From Onchidella celtica (taxonomy: Eukaryota > Mollusca > Gastropoda > Systellommatophora > Onchidiidae), in NCBI GenBank assembly GCA_963931925.1, contig OZ007580.1, positions 4,844,629-4,908,628 on the forward strand: a stretch of 64,000 nt of DNA, given 5' to 3'. The position numbers were made by a program, and so were the translations under genes. Positions within the stretch are counted from its first letter, which is position 1. Every line of letters begins with the position of its first letter. This document shows positions 24,301 to 39,300 of this stretch, piece by piece. The notes under the pieces are model-generated. The model worked only from the letters and a program-made list of their open reading frames with translations, was not told the origin of the DNA and ran no database searches.

Positions 24301-27300
24301 GGGCTAAGTTATAAACAGCCTTTTAAATTCTCAAAACCACAGGGCAATCCAATAAACTGCAAAACAACACTGCCAATACAGTTCATAAAAGCTTCCCATC
24401 CCTCTCTAAATTCTCTTACATCTTCATATTTTTTTTCTGGCCATAACTGTACATTTTTTTGCCAATCTCTTGTTTATTAAATAAGATCAGGATTTCAGTG
24501 CCAAGCTTTTAAATTTAAATAAGTATTTTTCCTCAATACAAAAACTTTGCTTTTCACATTTGTCCTTACCCAAAGTGATGAGGGTCATACAGAAAAGCTG
24601 GGTGCCATTGCCCACAAGCACAGCAAGAAACATGCCTTTTCTTGGTGGTCTAAACACATCACCGTGTACAAGTTTCCAGCCAAACTCTTCCTGGGCATCT
24701 TCCTGAAATGGGAAATACACACATGGATAGCAGTGTCATATTTTCTTAAGCATTAATTACAAAAGTTATTTAACTCACTGATTACCAGCCATTTTTTTCT
24801 GGTGCCATCCCCCGTGGACCAGCCATTTCAAGAGTAATTTTAAGAGAACACAGCACCTTTGTTAACCCTCACCCTGTAAGGGGAGGCAATTGTCGGTATT
24901 TACTCGCAAGCGCTCACGCCGCACGGGCGGCAAAAGTCGGGAAGGTCAAGCTGACCACGCCACGCGCAAGCCGTATTTTCACGCATCAGGTCACTGACCT
25001 TTTTGAGACCTAACCACCGTGTTATTGTTCACTGTATCTCTTCTAAATCAAACGCATTGTGACATGGACATGTTAACCAGTGAACCACTGGTCGGAATCA
25101 CATAGACTAAGCTTTCAAAGGCTCTCCCACACTTTCAAGAGATGTAACATCGACATGCGAACTGTTGCTCAACAAATTTGCAATATTATCTTCATTTTCT
25201 CACAAGCTGACCACCATCTGGAGTTGTCTGTATCTAAGAACCAATCAGAAACAAGCTCTGAAATAATCTTTTCCCCAAATGCCCACATTGGTTTATTAGT
25301 ATGTGTCAATCAGGATGAAACCATTTGTGTAGGGCTTGGGAGGGCGTGGCTAGTTACCATGCTTCGTTCTCAAGAAAACTACAGCTGTCAGTTTGGAATC
25401 ATAAGTCAGATCATTGGTTAGAGACTGACAGATTAAGGTTTTGCTGGTTAATTCATTATCAAGCGTGATAAGGCATAGCAGCGAATGTTTTCATACCGAT
25501 CAATAAAAACCGAACCACGTGGACAGCGTTTGTGGTCATCGCATAGCGGCACGGGTAAGTGACCCCAGATAAGATTCTCCATGAGTAAGGTCACTGACCG
25601 TGCAGCGGGCTTTACGGGTAGCGCGCGGGGTATGGGTTAATTAACACAGACATACGAAATTGGAAGAATGGTCTTGCAACTTAATAAACAAGATCTTTAA
25701 CCCTTTCGTGTTTCTATTCTGGCTACTTGTGAAGCGCCCTAATGGCCACCTTCGTGGCTACGCAGCCGCCCTGATTTGTTTACATTTTTCAGCCCTATGG
25801 CTGCCGCTGATGCGTGCCTTCACTAAATTGGAAATTGTAGCCCCCATGTCGCATCTATGATAATGAATTTTGGCATACTTATTGAGAAATGAATGAACTA
25901 AAAGAGGAACCTATTGACATCGGAATGCTGAAATGTACTTGTTGGTTTTGTGAACGTGAAATGCTGAATGGGGATGTATGACACTACCTCTGAGACAGCC
26001 GGACAATACACGTATTACACACTATCTCATCCCATCCCGTTTGTTATCCAAGCATACAACACTACCCACATAAAAGCACCACACTAGTACATGCATGTAC
26101 TACAAGCGTGTGCCAATCAATACGTGACTTAGGCTTAGAGGGAGGAACATGCCTGTTGAATGGCCATGTGTAATACAATCAATACATTACTTGTAGGCCT
26201 AACCCACGCTTTACGGTTCAAACTTGGTCAGTGGGCATCTGAAGATTACCTGGTGATATCATTTACTATTTATAGCTATTCATGCACTATTCTTCCCCTC
26301 AAAATTGTATACAAAACGGGGGTTCTCTGGTTGGCCGGATACGGCCGGGTTGAACACATCGCGGTGTTATAGACAAAGCCGGATTTGGCCGGGTTGAATA
26401 AATTGCAGGCCATATTTAAAGGCCGGGTTAAACACGAAAGGGTTAAAGAAACTTAAAAGAAACTTTTCTTGAGTCACATTTGGCACTAAATTTGTCAAAT
26501 GAGTGACAAAATGCCATAACAGTCGCTATCATTGCCACTGGTGATTGTCGTAAAATTATCATAGCTTGCTTGCTATTTGTCCTATTAGGTCTCCGCAACT
26601 TTCTACGTGATGGAAAATGAATGCACCAGCACATATGTGAACTTAAACCGCAACTGCTCAAAAATTAATGCAAAAGAAAAAAATTATGCAGTTGGAGCGA
26701 CACGGGTTGTGGTAAGAGTAGGTTAATGTAGAAGGCCTTTTCCGCAACAGCCATGGTAAGAGAAGTCAATGTGTTAATAAGATCTTGTACATCACCAAAT
26801 GTATTGCAGGATAAAAAAAAAATGAAGTTAAAGCCTCATTTCATGCTAAGAGGAAATGGGGGAAAAAAAAAAGTGCTTTTCATATTAAAATATAAAACCA
26901 GTTTCTTTCTGAAATTCACAAGGATTAAGCGAGGAGAGATTGGCAATTAGTATGCAATTTCCGATCAAAATAATATGGGTCATTGTCCCTCATGTCCACT
27001 TTCTCCGAAAACTTTCTATACTTATCTTTCAGTGTAGCACATTAAAGACTGTGATACACAATATTAGAGCAACATCAAATGTAATGAGATCACATACCAG
27101 GCTGTCCATCTGATTGTAGCGGGCAATATCCTTGTGCAGGGTCCTGAGCATGATCATAGCAACCATGCCAGATAGGAAAACCACGATGACCAGTGAGTTC
27201 ATAATACTGAAAGACATAAACAATATGGTAAGTACTGCCTTGGAATCAACATTCGCTCAAAGTTGATTCTTAACCCTCCTCCCGCGTTGAGTGAACTCGT

Positions 27301-30300
27301 CCACGTAACGCCCCATGCGGGGATAGCCAGCGGCCAGTCAGCCGATCGTTCGCGTGTTGCCGATAACCTCGGCGGTCGAGTCAATCGGGTCCTTGTGAAG
27401 ACCTGTATCGCATATACTTCAGGACGCAATAACAACAATAGTGGTTGATAAATCGTAAGGGACCCCTATGATATTTGGATAAAGTACTTGTGATGATATG
27501 CAGTAGGTTTTATTGTGAAATGGAAGGCCCCAAATCAAGAATTTTCTGCATTTACATGCCGTTTAACACATGTTTTATCATTTTCCCAAGACCTCTGCGC
27601 TTTTTCTGTCCCTATGTCAGGCCATTCAGGAGAACAAATTATTTTTTAAGCCATTCACTTAATTTACTAACCACATGTATCGTGATATTGCCTTCTCCCC
27701 CCTCTACTATGTAAAGCGTCCACTTACTATAATGTTAGTTTTAGCGAGAGATTTGATTTCCAGTTCCAGGTCGTATTGCACATACGTGTACTGAAAAGCG
27801 GTTTAATCAAAGGAACACAATATCTCTCTAATTACCACATCAAATAAAGACAACGACCAACAACAAAGTCGGTCATTTTCTCCCAGTTTTCCCTGATGAA
27901 AAACCTACTGACAGACGCCCTTATGCAGCATGCCCTAATATTACATTGGAATTCATAATTACAGACGTAGAACGGCGTCTCAAATACGCACATGGCCCCT
28001 TTCTTCTCATTTCACATGTAGACGACAACCAGCATCAAAGTAAAAGTTTCCCCAAGATTTTCCCCAGTTCAAACTTCAGACCGTCAGTACTATTACACGA
28101 GTATGACGAATAGTTGCATCGTAATAAACGTAATCGGACGATACCATTTTGTTAGATATAGTAGGGGTGACAGGATGGATAAACACACGAAAATTGTGTG
28201 GAAAAGAACGTGAAAAAACAACAACGACAGCCTTGGCAACCGAATAACCAAAGTGCGAGGCGCACCGTTGCTATACAAAAATGTGGCCTCCCGCATGACA
28301 CGCGGTTAAACGTGTCGGACAAAATAATGGCCTCCTGTGTCTCGTGTGTTGCGCGGGGAGGCCAATATAGTGGCCTCCCGCAGGACTAGGGTTAAAAAAT
28401 AACGGTTAAAATTTTTCAGCATTTAAAATAAATGCATCAGTTTCAAAACAATTTCCAAATATCAATCACTGATATTTTTAGAAAAATATTAAAAAGTCTA
28501 TGGTGTTTATAAAAGAATTTTGGCGGGCTTTCTGTTTCTAAGAAGCGTCAGCTTGTGCTTTATTTTTAAATATTCTCGAACTGAAATGACATAAAAAGCT
28601 GATTGTGAATTTTTAAATTTCTATGAATACAAACTTAATCTCTACCTTTATTTGAGTATTGGATGTGGTAAGCAAAACATTTTTTTGATTCTCAAAAATC
28701 AAATCTTTAGTGCTGGGATGCGAACATTTTGGATATGAATTTTGATGATAATTTCTCTCGTGCATATAGGACCTCCAATTTAAAAAAAAAATGCAGGCTC
28801 AATACTGTGTATTTTGGTAACATACAACTTCAGGAAGCAACAGTCAAATCTGATACAAATTTTCAGTATTTGCTGACTACTTTTCTTACATTAAATAGAT
28901 CTGGGTTTTAATTCATTATTTTTATCCCGAATTCTGATAATATTTTCTGTCTGTGATGTAATTTTTAAGACAAATAATTGTCCAATAACAACTTCCAGTT
29001 GAACCTGAACTTCAGAAATGATAAGCTATTCAAACAAACAAACATACAAAAAAAATCTGCTTAAAAAAAAGAAAAAAGCCATTCAATAGCTCGAGCTCAA
29101 CTTAGAACACAATTTTGAAAATCAAATGATGACCCAACATAAGTTTTAACTGGCGCCCAGCATTCATGCAATTATCTTTCAGAAGCACATAAATTGAGCT
29201 CCCCCTCCTCCCCATTGTTTCACAGTGGATGTTTCCATTTATTTTACAATCTAGTGAAGTAGCATCTGTAAACTTTTCTTAGACAAGAATTTTTCAGGGA
29301 CTGTGAAAGGACGATTGAAAATGTATTGAAAATGTGACATCAGCCACCAACCTGAACCACTGGATGTTGGTATGTGGCATGGATTCCAGGATGTAGTCCC
29401 AACGAGAGCTCCATTTCACCTCTTTGTTTTCCTGAATACAAGAAAAAAAAAATATGATACATCCACAATTTCCACCACCAACAACATTTAATCTGAAATG
29501 TCACTGAGATTCATCCTGAATTCTGAGTCACTAAACAGCTGGAGCTCAATTTACAACATAATTTTGAAAATCACACGATGTACCAAAGTGTGTTAACAAA
29601 TATGATGACAAACAGAAGTAAGAATAAGGACAAGGTATGACAAGAGATTACTCAAATAACAATGTGCAATTCTCTGCAAGATATCTCAATTCTGACACTG
29701 CTGAATCCATTTCCAATAGTAATCTGATAAAACTTACATGCCACTTCACAGTATAGGTGTAGTTGAATTTGATTTCCCCATCGAATTTGCCTGGTATGCC
29801 CAGAACAGGGTTATTAGGACCACAAGCATCTTTTCCACTCTTTTGATGTTTGATACTGTAGATGAAACAACACTTATATCAAACTCTGGACTCAAGAAAG
29901 CATTTAATTACAATTATAGAGATACAGCAGCTCTCACTAAGCTGCAAGGAATGGTTAACAAAATTTTTCGTTTACTTCCAGTGGATTCAAATTCAAAAGA
30001 TATGTAAGTGTGCCATCTATGCAATCCTTCTTTGCTAATAACACATTATGCTACTCCACTAAAATTAATGATGACAGGAAATGACCATGGACTTCACGCG
30101 AACTCAAACAATGTTGAGAATGAAAATGGTTCTATTGTTATTTTTGAAGAAATTCTTTTGCATTCGTGTGTGTATTTTGGAAGATAAAGGGAGTTACGGC
30201 TGGAACGACGAGAAGGTAAGAAAGCAACCGTTTCCTTATCTTTGTGTAAAATTTCAATGATATATGTAATGTAGTGCAATCCTCTCCTCCCCCACTTCAT

Positions 30301-33300
30301 TAACCTTTGCTCTCTACAAAACCACACCGTGTTGTAATTTGCTTACTGCAATCTGCTGTAAAGCTGCCCTGCAAACCACCGCCACTTGACAACTGCTGGT
30401 TTCAGTTTTTATATATAATAAATTCTGTGACTCTGTTTTGCATGATTCTCAGCTTACACTTTGCTCCTGAAACCAGGATTGCCAGCATTTACTAGCAATG
30501 CCAACCGAGCCACACCGCATGTCCGAGAAACGAGACCGCCCGCTTGGTACACATTTCGGCGGCTCAGAAATGCGAGGTGCTCTGTATTGAAACCCTCACA
30601 GTGTGTTCCCAAGGTCGTCATAGGTGAATTAAACGGCATCCAATCAGAAAAGAGCACATGTGGACGTTCGTCATCGCACTATGTTCAGAACCCATTGAAA
30701 CCATTTATTCTTTTGCATTCGTGTGTGTATTTTGGAAGATAAAGGGAGTTACGGCTGGAACGACGAGAAGGTAAGAAAGCAACCGTTTCCTTATCTTTGT
30801 GTAAAATTTCAATGATATATGTAATGTAGTTTTCACGTCACAATTTTTAAATTCTTGTTGGGTCTCAAGAAAAGCGGGTCCCAAAAAAGCGAGGCCATTG
30901 ATGGGCGGCGGCAGTGACCCAGCACAGTGCATGCAAGCGAGGAATGATCGCTATGCACAATTTCATTGGCTGGAAAAAAGACCTTGGCCCGGGCGAGTTT
31001 AACTTATCTGGGGCACATTGTTTTGGTGGGTGAAACATGAGTACTGATACTCGCAAAGACAACAGTATAGACCCTTTTCACTTCCGCGTTACGGTTGTTT
31101 GCGGGGAGCCGCACGGCTTCGAAAAGCACCGTGTAGGGCAAAAACCTCCACTTGCCTTAGTCATGGCATCTGAATATGTGCACAGCCTAAGTAAAGATGC
31201 ATTTTTATGCCAGAGCCAGCACATAACGGGTTTGTACAGTTCAGTGCCCAACAAGAGGATGGCATCTTTCGACCGTTGTCCACTGCTTCCGCCCTACACG
31301 TGGGGCACATCGCCATTTTGTTTGCAAATCACGTGATATGGAGGACGATAAATGAAAAGGGTCTATTGGGTTAAAACTTTGGTTTTTTAACTTTGATAGT
31401 TTTTTGGGCAAAGAAATTAGATCTATATGATTTTAATGTCACTACTAAATCAAATGACATGTCTCACGAGTTCTGAAACATCGATGTTCAATCCTCTCCT
31501 CCCCCCAATTAATGAACACGCCTCTTTTTGGGTTGACTGAGTATATTGAGGGTAGTATAGGTCCTGCACAATGTTATTGTCTCGGAGAGTTATAGATCTA
31601 ATTATAATCTGCGCTCCAATTTTATTCACAGTGGTATAATTTATCATGTTTATTTGTAAATTATACAGCTGAGTTATATTCATACATCCACAGTAAAAGG
31701 ATCATTTGTATTTCCCCTTTTTCAGTTCATCATGGATAGAGATATTTTAATAGAAGAATACGGCCAACCCAATCTTCACAATATTATTATTACAAGCAGA
31801 CTTGTCCTCCAGTTCAGAAAAGACACCATCAAAATGCCAAAAAATGATATAAACAAAATAATTATATGTAGGATGATACATTGAAAGTATGGATCAAGTA
31901 AAATATGTTTCCTAGTTGGATATCATTTTATAATTTGCCTTTGCTGATGTTTTCAGCACTGAAGGACAGGAAGTAATTGTGGATTTTGCAGAGCTTGGAA
32001 AGGGCCTTGGAATTTTTAAATGGCCAGCAGGAAAAGACATTCACAGTGTGTCAAGGCTGAGCATTCCAGAGACTGAACTCGAATATGAGCCACGGCAAGG
32101 AGGACGATCATGGATAATAAAGAATGCGAAGTACATTCAAAAACGATATAGGCCTATTCAAAATTAAGGTGGAAAATTATATTTTAGATGTCTATAATAA
32201 AAGAATATGCTGCTAAGCCTGTGTGCATTCTTTTTATACATGTACTTATATTACTTTCACACTGCAAGTAAAAGTGGGATTTTATGAGGGGGGGGGGGGG
32301 GGGGGTAAAGTGAACAAAGGTTATTATAATGTGAAGGAGTAATTTTCAATTAATTAATGTTAAACAATGGCTACAAATCTTCAAGTTTTAGAAAAAGTAA
32401 TAAAGGTAAAAGAATTCTAATGGTACCAGCACATTTCCCAAAAAGATGCCAAGTTTCATCCATGCAGTCCCCAAACTGACTGTAATATGCTAAAACGTTG
32501 ACGAAAAAGTGGCGATTTTGTTGCCACTTTTTGACCATTATTTTACTATATGCAGGTAATCTCATTTTTCAAAACTTTAAACTAACATAACTTTGTTATT
32601 TATTGATGGATTTAAAAAAATTAAGAAGCATTTTTCTTATAAAATTAAAAGATAGGGCTTTTGATATAATCTTGTTTTATTCATCAAAGATGGAAAAAAA
32701 TCTTTCGTTGGCATTGCTACATTTACCAGGGGTGCCGACTGAAGGCCATTTTTCAGGGATGCCCATCTAACTGAGGGCCAAAAAGTGTGTATAGCGGGCC
32801 GCGAGGCATAGTTTCCCCCGCCCCCCCCTTCCAAAGTTACACAATAACACATGGCCAATACAAATAAACCCTATAAAAATGAGCAGTAATCCTGTAAAAT
32901 GAAAATTAGAATGAAACCTGCATTTTACAACCTATAGTGTACTTAGATCTGCACCTTGTTGCCTGTGTTCATTACTCCAGATTGTGAATATGCACACGCT
33001 TAAGTAAAATTGTGGTTTTATTTATGTACATGAACAGAGTAGGCTATTATTTTTATACCCTAGATAATGCTGCCAGTATCACACACAGATTTATGATGGT
33101 GATCTTCTGGAAGATGGGGTGGGCTGTGAAAATTTGCCAGTCATACTACTTGTTTGTTGCTTTATACATTGACCCACGTTAATAGAATTTACATATTATG
33201 TCAACATGGCATTAGGGAATACACAAGACAAAAACATAGGCTTAAATTTTTTATTATAGGACCATTATATAGATTGTAGCTCTGTTCTTTCAATGGATTG

Positions 33301-36300
33301 GTCGTACAATGTACATGTATAAATAAATGTGGATAGCAAAAGTTAAGCCTACTCAGTTACTCTACTTGTACATATCCAAGTGTCAATTTGATGACATCGT
33401 TTTCATAATCAAAGCCCAATAAGACATTGCAAGACCGAAGGCTTACGAGTTTATCATGTCACATGCCCCCATGGCAAGACTGAAGCAGCAGCTGAATGCA
33501 CATAAGTTGGAACTGAGGTTGCAATGAGATAGCAAACAGCATTTTCTTTAGTTACAGGCGATTTTGATTTTTTTCTTAAGTGCTGCACTTTCTTTGTAGT
33601 CCAAAACACTAGAAATTTCTTAGTTCGAAATGCAAAATTCCCTACTGGAGTGGATCTACCGACAGTTGTAATTCCTTCGCACTGAAATCACCGCATTTCT
33701 TGGGCATTTTGAAAAACTGTTGTTCCTATTCTACTCAGACTTATGTCTGCACTTTCCATTCATCATTTTATAGTCTTAGGCACGAAAAGTGACAATAACA
33801 TAGCTATCTATCTCGATGTAGAAATGAGCGAGTGAACGACAATGGAATGTGGTTGACTGATGAATGAATGGAATCAGCCGCAGCAGTGACGCAATAAAGT
33901 GAGCGACGTAATGAGGGAGGACAACTATTTGTGAGTTTGGCTGCTGAAGAGGTCAACAGTGGTTAAGTTTGACCTTTGACCTCTGCACATGGTAACGCAT
34001 CACGGTTAGGCTAGCACCACTTCAAGAAAGCGGCAATCAACGAAGTGACTAGATTCTAGATCCAGTCGAATGACTGAAGCGGCAGCTGATATTACTACAT
34101 GTAGACGAGCTGGCGAAAATGTGGGGAACTCTGGGCTATTGCGATAACTCCGGGTGCCGGTTCTAACTCCAGGCTCGAATTTGGAAGTCCAGGCCAACTC
34201 TGGGCATGCTAGTAACCCTGTGAAACAGATCCATTTCATTTCCTTTCAAATATTACTTTCTCCAAATCTTCTTACAGAGATGTCTGCTTGTAAGTACCTT
34301 CTTGGGATAATCTTGGCTGCAACAATACGTCCTTTGTCACCGTTTTCACCCTCATGTCCCCAGTCTTCAGAGGTGACAGGATGATAATGAATGATAATGT
34401 CCACATGATTGTACAGGTAATAGGTATCTCCTCTGTTGAAATCAGCCTGCAGTGTGAAAAGTATCAATTTATTCAATTCACTGAGACAAAAAAAAACAAC
34501 AAAAAAATGCTGAATTTTAAGCTGTTAAAATAATCCCCCCAAACTATAAAGAACAAAAATTAAAACTGATTGTAAGTACAACAAATCTCACTTGCAGGTT
34601 CTGAATCCATTTTGTCCTATCCACATTTCACCAATCCTTGAAGTTTGTTTTTTTATATTTGATCTGCCTATATTTAGGGGGAGGAAGAAAGAATGTCACA
34701 ACTGGATTACCCACATGGAGGGAATGAGTGCGGCCATTTTTTTTTTTTTCATTATGCATTTAGGATTAAATTGCCTTTACTGGCAGCTGATTAGAAATAG
34801 TCAATATCAGCAAGTTTACAGTGGTGTCAAACTATTCACTTTGGTAATATTTTGACCAGAGATGTTACATTAGATTTGCCGCCAGATGATGTGAGTCAGG
34901 TGTCCACTGGAGGCATCAGCATGAGTTTGAAAAACTTCCAAAATTCGTAATATCAGCCGACTGTGGCAGTTGCCATCACAACTGACAGCCTATCTAACTT
35001 TCTGATTACTGAATAGCATTAAATTAGGTTGGGTCAATCAGAATAGCAAAGGATCAGCATGGAAATTCTAGAATTTCTTCACCTCTGTTGAAATTGTTTT
35101 TACATAGGTCTATTGAGGTCTTGTAAAGTTACGGGGACACACAGCTGGCATTTTTACCCTAATTTGTGTCACGCACATGCGACTGGCAGATTTCAAAAAA
35201 TTGGGTCACAAAGACAAGTTCAGATTTCAGCGTCTTATAATTTCATAAATATTGTGTTTTTCTTGAATATTTTGATTTCAGCCCGCAGAAGATGATCAGG
35301 AGAAATAAAAATTATAAATTTGTTCATATATTATGTGTTTGTGTGTTTTTATTCTACTTTTTTGTGTTGCGAACGTCACATATTTGACGTACAAAACTTC
35401 CCTGAATTTACCTTGACAACAAAGAATCAATGTATCTACCAACTTGGCACAGGTAATATTGTTTTTCAGTATGGAATTGCAGCAAAAATGGTTGCTGGTG
35501 TGTATAAACCCTAGAAAAAGTCCCCAGAAGCAAAAGAAACGAAAATAAGAAGGTTTACATTTTGCCAAATATTGCGCGACGTGTCAGTCAAAAAAACTGA
35601 CCTACTTCAGACAGTAACTAAACTGCTTCAGAAATAATCATTAGTCCCAATTTCACAGTCAAAAATAAAACAAGCCTTTAAAATGGGTATGTAAGAAAAA
35701 AATCATTGGTTTTTGTTAAAAAAAAGTGTGAAATCCAACGGAAAATCTCGCGAGGCACGTGTCAGTCAAAATTACGTGACCGTCGCACACAATCTTTCCG
35801 GTTCCGCTCTTTTGTTGTTGAACACCAACCGGGTTCACTTCCGGGAGATACAAAATCTGTATGCAGCCACGAAACAAAACAGATAAGTACTGTGTTTTAT
35901 ACTCCTTTCTATTTGTCGTAGTTTTTGTATTAAAAATGTCTGTCAAAACAATTCGCAATGGTGCTTTCGCAAGCGCCGACGCAGGTAGAAAAACTCGGGA
36001 ATTGAAAACCTATTACCGATAGATTTTACCGTGTTTACCAAACCCGTGTAATCAGCAGCCTTTCCCAGTATGATTAAGAGTGCAACAAAGTCAAACCATG
36101 CGGCTTTAATACTTTTAGGAGGTGTTTTCTATTGCCCTACCCAGGCTTATGTGCGATGGTCACATGTTTTGACTGACGGAAGTGCTTTTCTAGGGAAGTC
36201 TGAACTCCCAATTTCCTGAAACCTGCCGACTGTAAGTGGGAGGGGGTTAAAAAATTGACCCATTAAACATGCATACTTGTGGTACTGCAACATACTAATT

Positions 36301-39300
36301 ATTTTTTAAAAAGTACAAACTACAGAAAATCAGTGTGGGGGTGCAGCAGGATTTGCAAAACACCTTTTTTTTTGCACATAATCATTGCATCAGTTATTTG
36401 TCCTGCAGGCTTGACAAAGATTTCCTGCACCTTGTCTTAAACTAGATTTTAACTTACAACCTAATATAGTCTTACAATGACCTACCATCGTGATGCAGGT
36501 ATCCTTCCTTTTGCCAATTTTGGTCACATAGCAACCAATAGGAAAACCAGTGGAACAGAACTGCTCCCCATTCTCTACCTTGTAGCACCAAGTAATGGGC
36601 ATGTTGTCCACTATCCTGTAGCAACAGAGGCAAACGGTAGTTACAGGTCAATGACAGCAACATTGTATCAGGTTATCAAACAATAAGAGTCCTTTAGGTC
36701 ATGCATAGAAAGCCATGCTTTCATGAAAGTGAATAAATTTTGTTTTCACCTAAATTCTGATTCCATTTAAATCTGTATTTCATTTACTTCATTCCAACAT
36801 TTGATACAACTATATGGCTTTTCCTTATCCACGATTCACAGCGCCGAAAACCCGGTCGTTTAGTTTGGCCACCGAGCGCCCTACTGGGTCATCGTGACCG
36901 GGGTCAGCGACGGGCCACTACACCTGCGACGGGCAGCGCTTCGCGCGGGCGAATTAGATCAAATTGGTACTATTATGATTTATCACCTTGCATTGTAACC
37001 AGGGCCGTCAGAATAACCATCTTGACGCACGTGAGACGTAAGGCTTTGAATTTTGCAGTGTGAAAAGTAGAAGAAGATAGCTTTTATAGTTTTGTAATGG
37101 CAAGTAGGGAAAAACTGTACATTTTTGCTGAAGAATATCTAATACCTACTCATTTTAAAGTTACATAACAAAAAAAGTGCTCAACACAAGGCACCAAAAT
37201 TACAGTCAAATGGAGGACAAGACATGTGTTCATGCCCTGACGAAAAGGCATCGTTGTCGGTGGAATAGTAATCCACATACAGATGATTTATTTTACATCT
37301 GTACTCAGTAGTGTCAATATTTACATCCCAAAACAAGCCGTATATTTTATTATACATTGTTCTTCAAATACAGCATGATTTTAAGTATTATCCTAAGCAC
37401 AATAATGAGTATGGGCAGCATTTTTCAAGTTGTTTTGCGACTGGCGTGGTCAGTACTCAGCGATGGCGCAATTTGAAGAATATGTGAAATCAAAACTTGC
37501 GTGAGTTTCTCCAGTCTGTACGTCAGTGATTTCTTGAACGCGTTTCTCGCTTTGCTAGTGGCTGGTGACTAATCGCTGTCTCTTGCTCTCCCGGCAGAGG
37601 CAGGCCCAAAACCATATTGTTTTATGAATGAAATGCAGTCATGTTCTAATGTATGTCGCTTTGGAATGACTTTATTTCGAAAATGCCATCCGAGCAATGT
37701 CATGTAGGTCTCTGTTGCTGTTTAAATTACAGGAGTCGATGCTTCCGCCCCGTGTGCACTATGTACAACATTATGAATTTGACTACATGATGTGATTGCG
37801 CTGGCCGCTGGTTCATTAGTGATTGTGCTTACGTCGGTAGTATTATTGACTGAATTTATGTCAAGGTCGAGACTGTTGCTAGGCAATTCTAGGCGTTGAA
37901 CGTTTCATACAATCTTCAAATGAGACGGTGTTGATGCATACTACACTGGTTGACTGTTTTATCACTATCAAAAGAACACCAAATCAGTCCGCCTCGGCTT
38001 GCTAGCTCTCGCACGTTCTTTACTGAAGTAGAGTTGAAGTGTTATCGGTTATTCTTAACGAGCACGTACGACGGATAAACTTCAAATGTCTGTCATTTAA
38101 ATCGTCACTGATGTCTTCCTTTTGAGTTGTTTCTGCATTTTGTCACATTTTCCATTCCACAAATTCTTCAAAGTTTGTCGAGTGAAGAAAATGTGTCTTC
38201 CGCATGTATGGGTCACAGTGTAGTTGATGTAGAATGAAACGCATCAGCAGAATAATACACCGGCAACAGGATGTAAACTGATATTGTCCAGCAACGAGAG
38301 TTCCGACAAGCAAGAAATTTTCAGGTAAGAAACGGGAAAAGGTCTGTAACACAAAAAACCAAAGTTCGTGGCAATCGATTGAGCCGTTTGGAAGCAATCA
38401 ATCAAGAAATGCACCACTTAAAAAACAATTTTTTGTGAATTCGGGCATATTATAAACACACAATAGCATGAAAACGGGACATCGCACTGACATCGGATTT
38501 TCACAGACTGAGAGAAGAGAAGTTGTTGCTTTTGTATTTAAGCGGCATTTTTGGTGTTACAAGTGAAGAAATTAGAGTTAATTAAGTCGTAAAGACGCCC
38601 GTGTCATCACTAACGGCTCGTCTGTAACTGATGCCGTAGCCCGCGGCGTGTGGCCTCGGCGTACCCCCCGATTAGATGCGGTCAGCGTGCGATTTTATGG
38701 GTGGCCCGGGACCGAACTAAGTGGCTTGTTTTTGAGTGGAATTCGGCGCTGTGGATTACATAACAAGTAATGATATTCACTTATTCTAAAATGTTATAGA
38801 GTTTGCGATCTGTTCCAAGAAAAATAAAATTCTCCCAGCTTTGCTGCTTCATGCTTGTACATGTTTCTCCACAATTCAGCTGTTAGAACATGCCCAAGTC
38901 TGTATGGCCTCAACTTACCAGTGATGTTGATAGTTTAAAGTAATTCCTCTTTTCAGGAAAGCCAGTTTGTCTGATTGAGTCTTGTCACCAGATGTGTATG
39001 TTTTGGCACATGCACTTTTGCAAGTTACAGGCTCCATAAATTTCATCTGAAATAAGAAGTAAACAATACAGATGTTAGCAGTCACCACATAATAAATGCA
39101 AAGCACAGAATTAATTTACTTCAGAAACATTGTGTACTACAAGTTGTTTTACTTTAATCACTTCACATCTTCCTATTCAAATCCAAGTACATATTTTTGT
39201 ACCACTGACCTACATGCATTAATTCTGGAGACAGTCTACAGGAAAACATCCTTAAAAGGCTTGCATAAGCATTTCCAGGTCTGAGGAATCTGAACTGTGA

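Noticed and set aside
31037-31336. 99-aa plus-strand frame
   Set aside because: It lies almost entirely within a MITE with TAGACCCTTTTCA ends and has no recognisable domain.
35936-35988. Short ATG frame [16 protein letters not shown] ending at GTAGAA, a possible first exon
   Set aside because: It is enclosed by the inverted-repeat element 35757-36180 and no downstream plus-strand exon could be joined.
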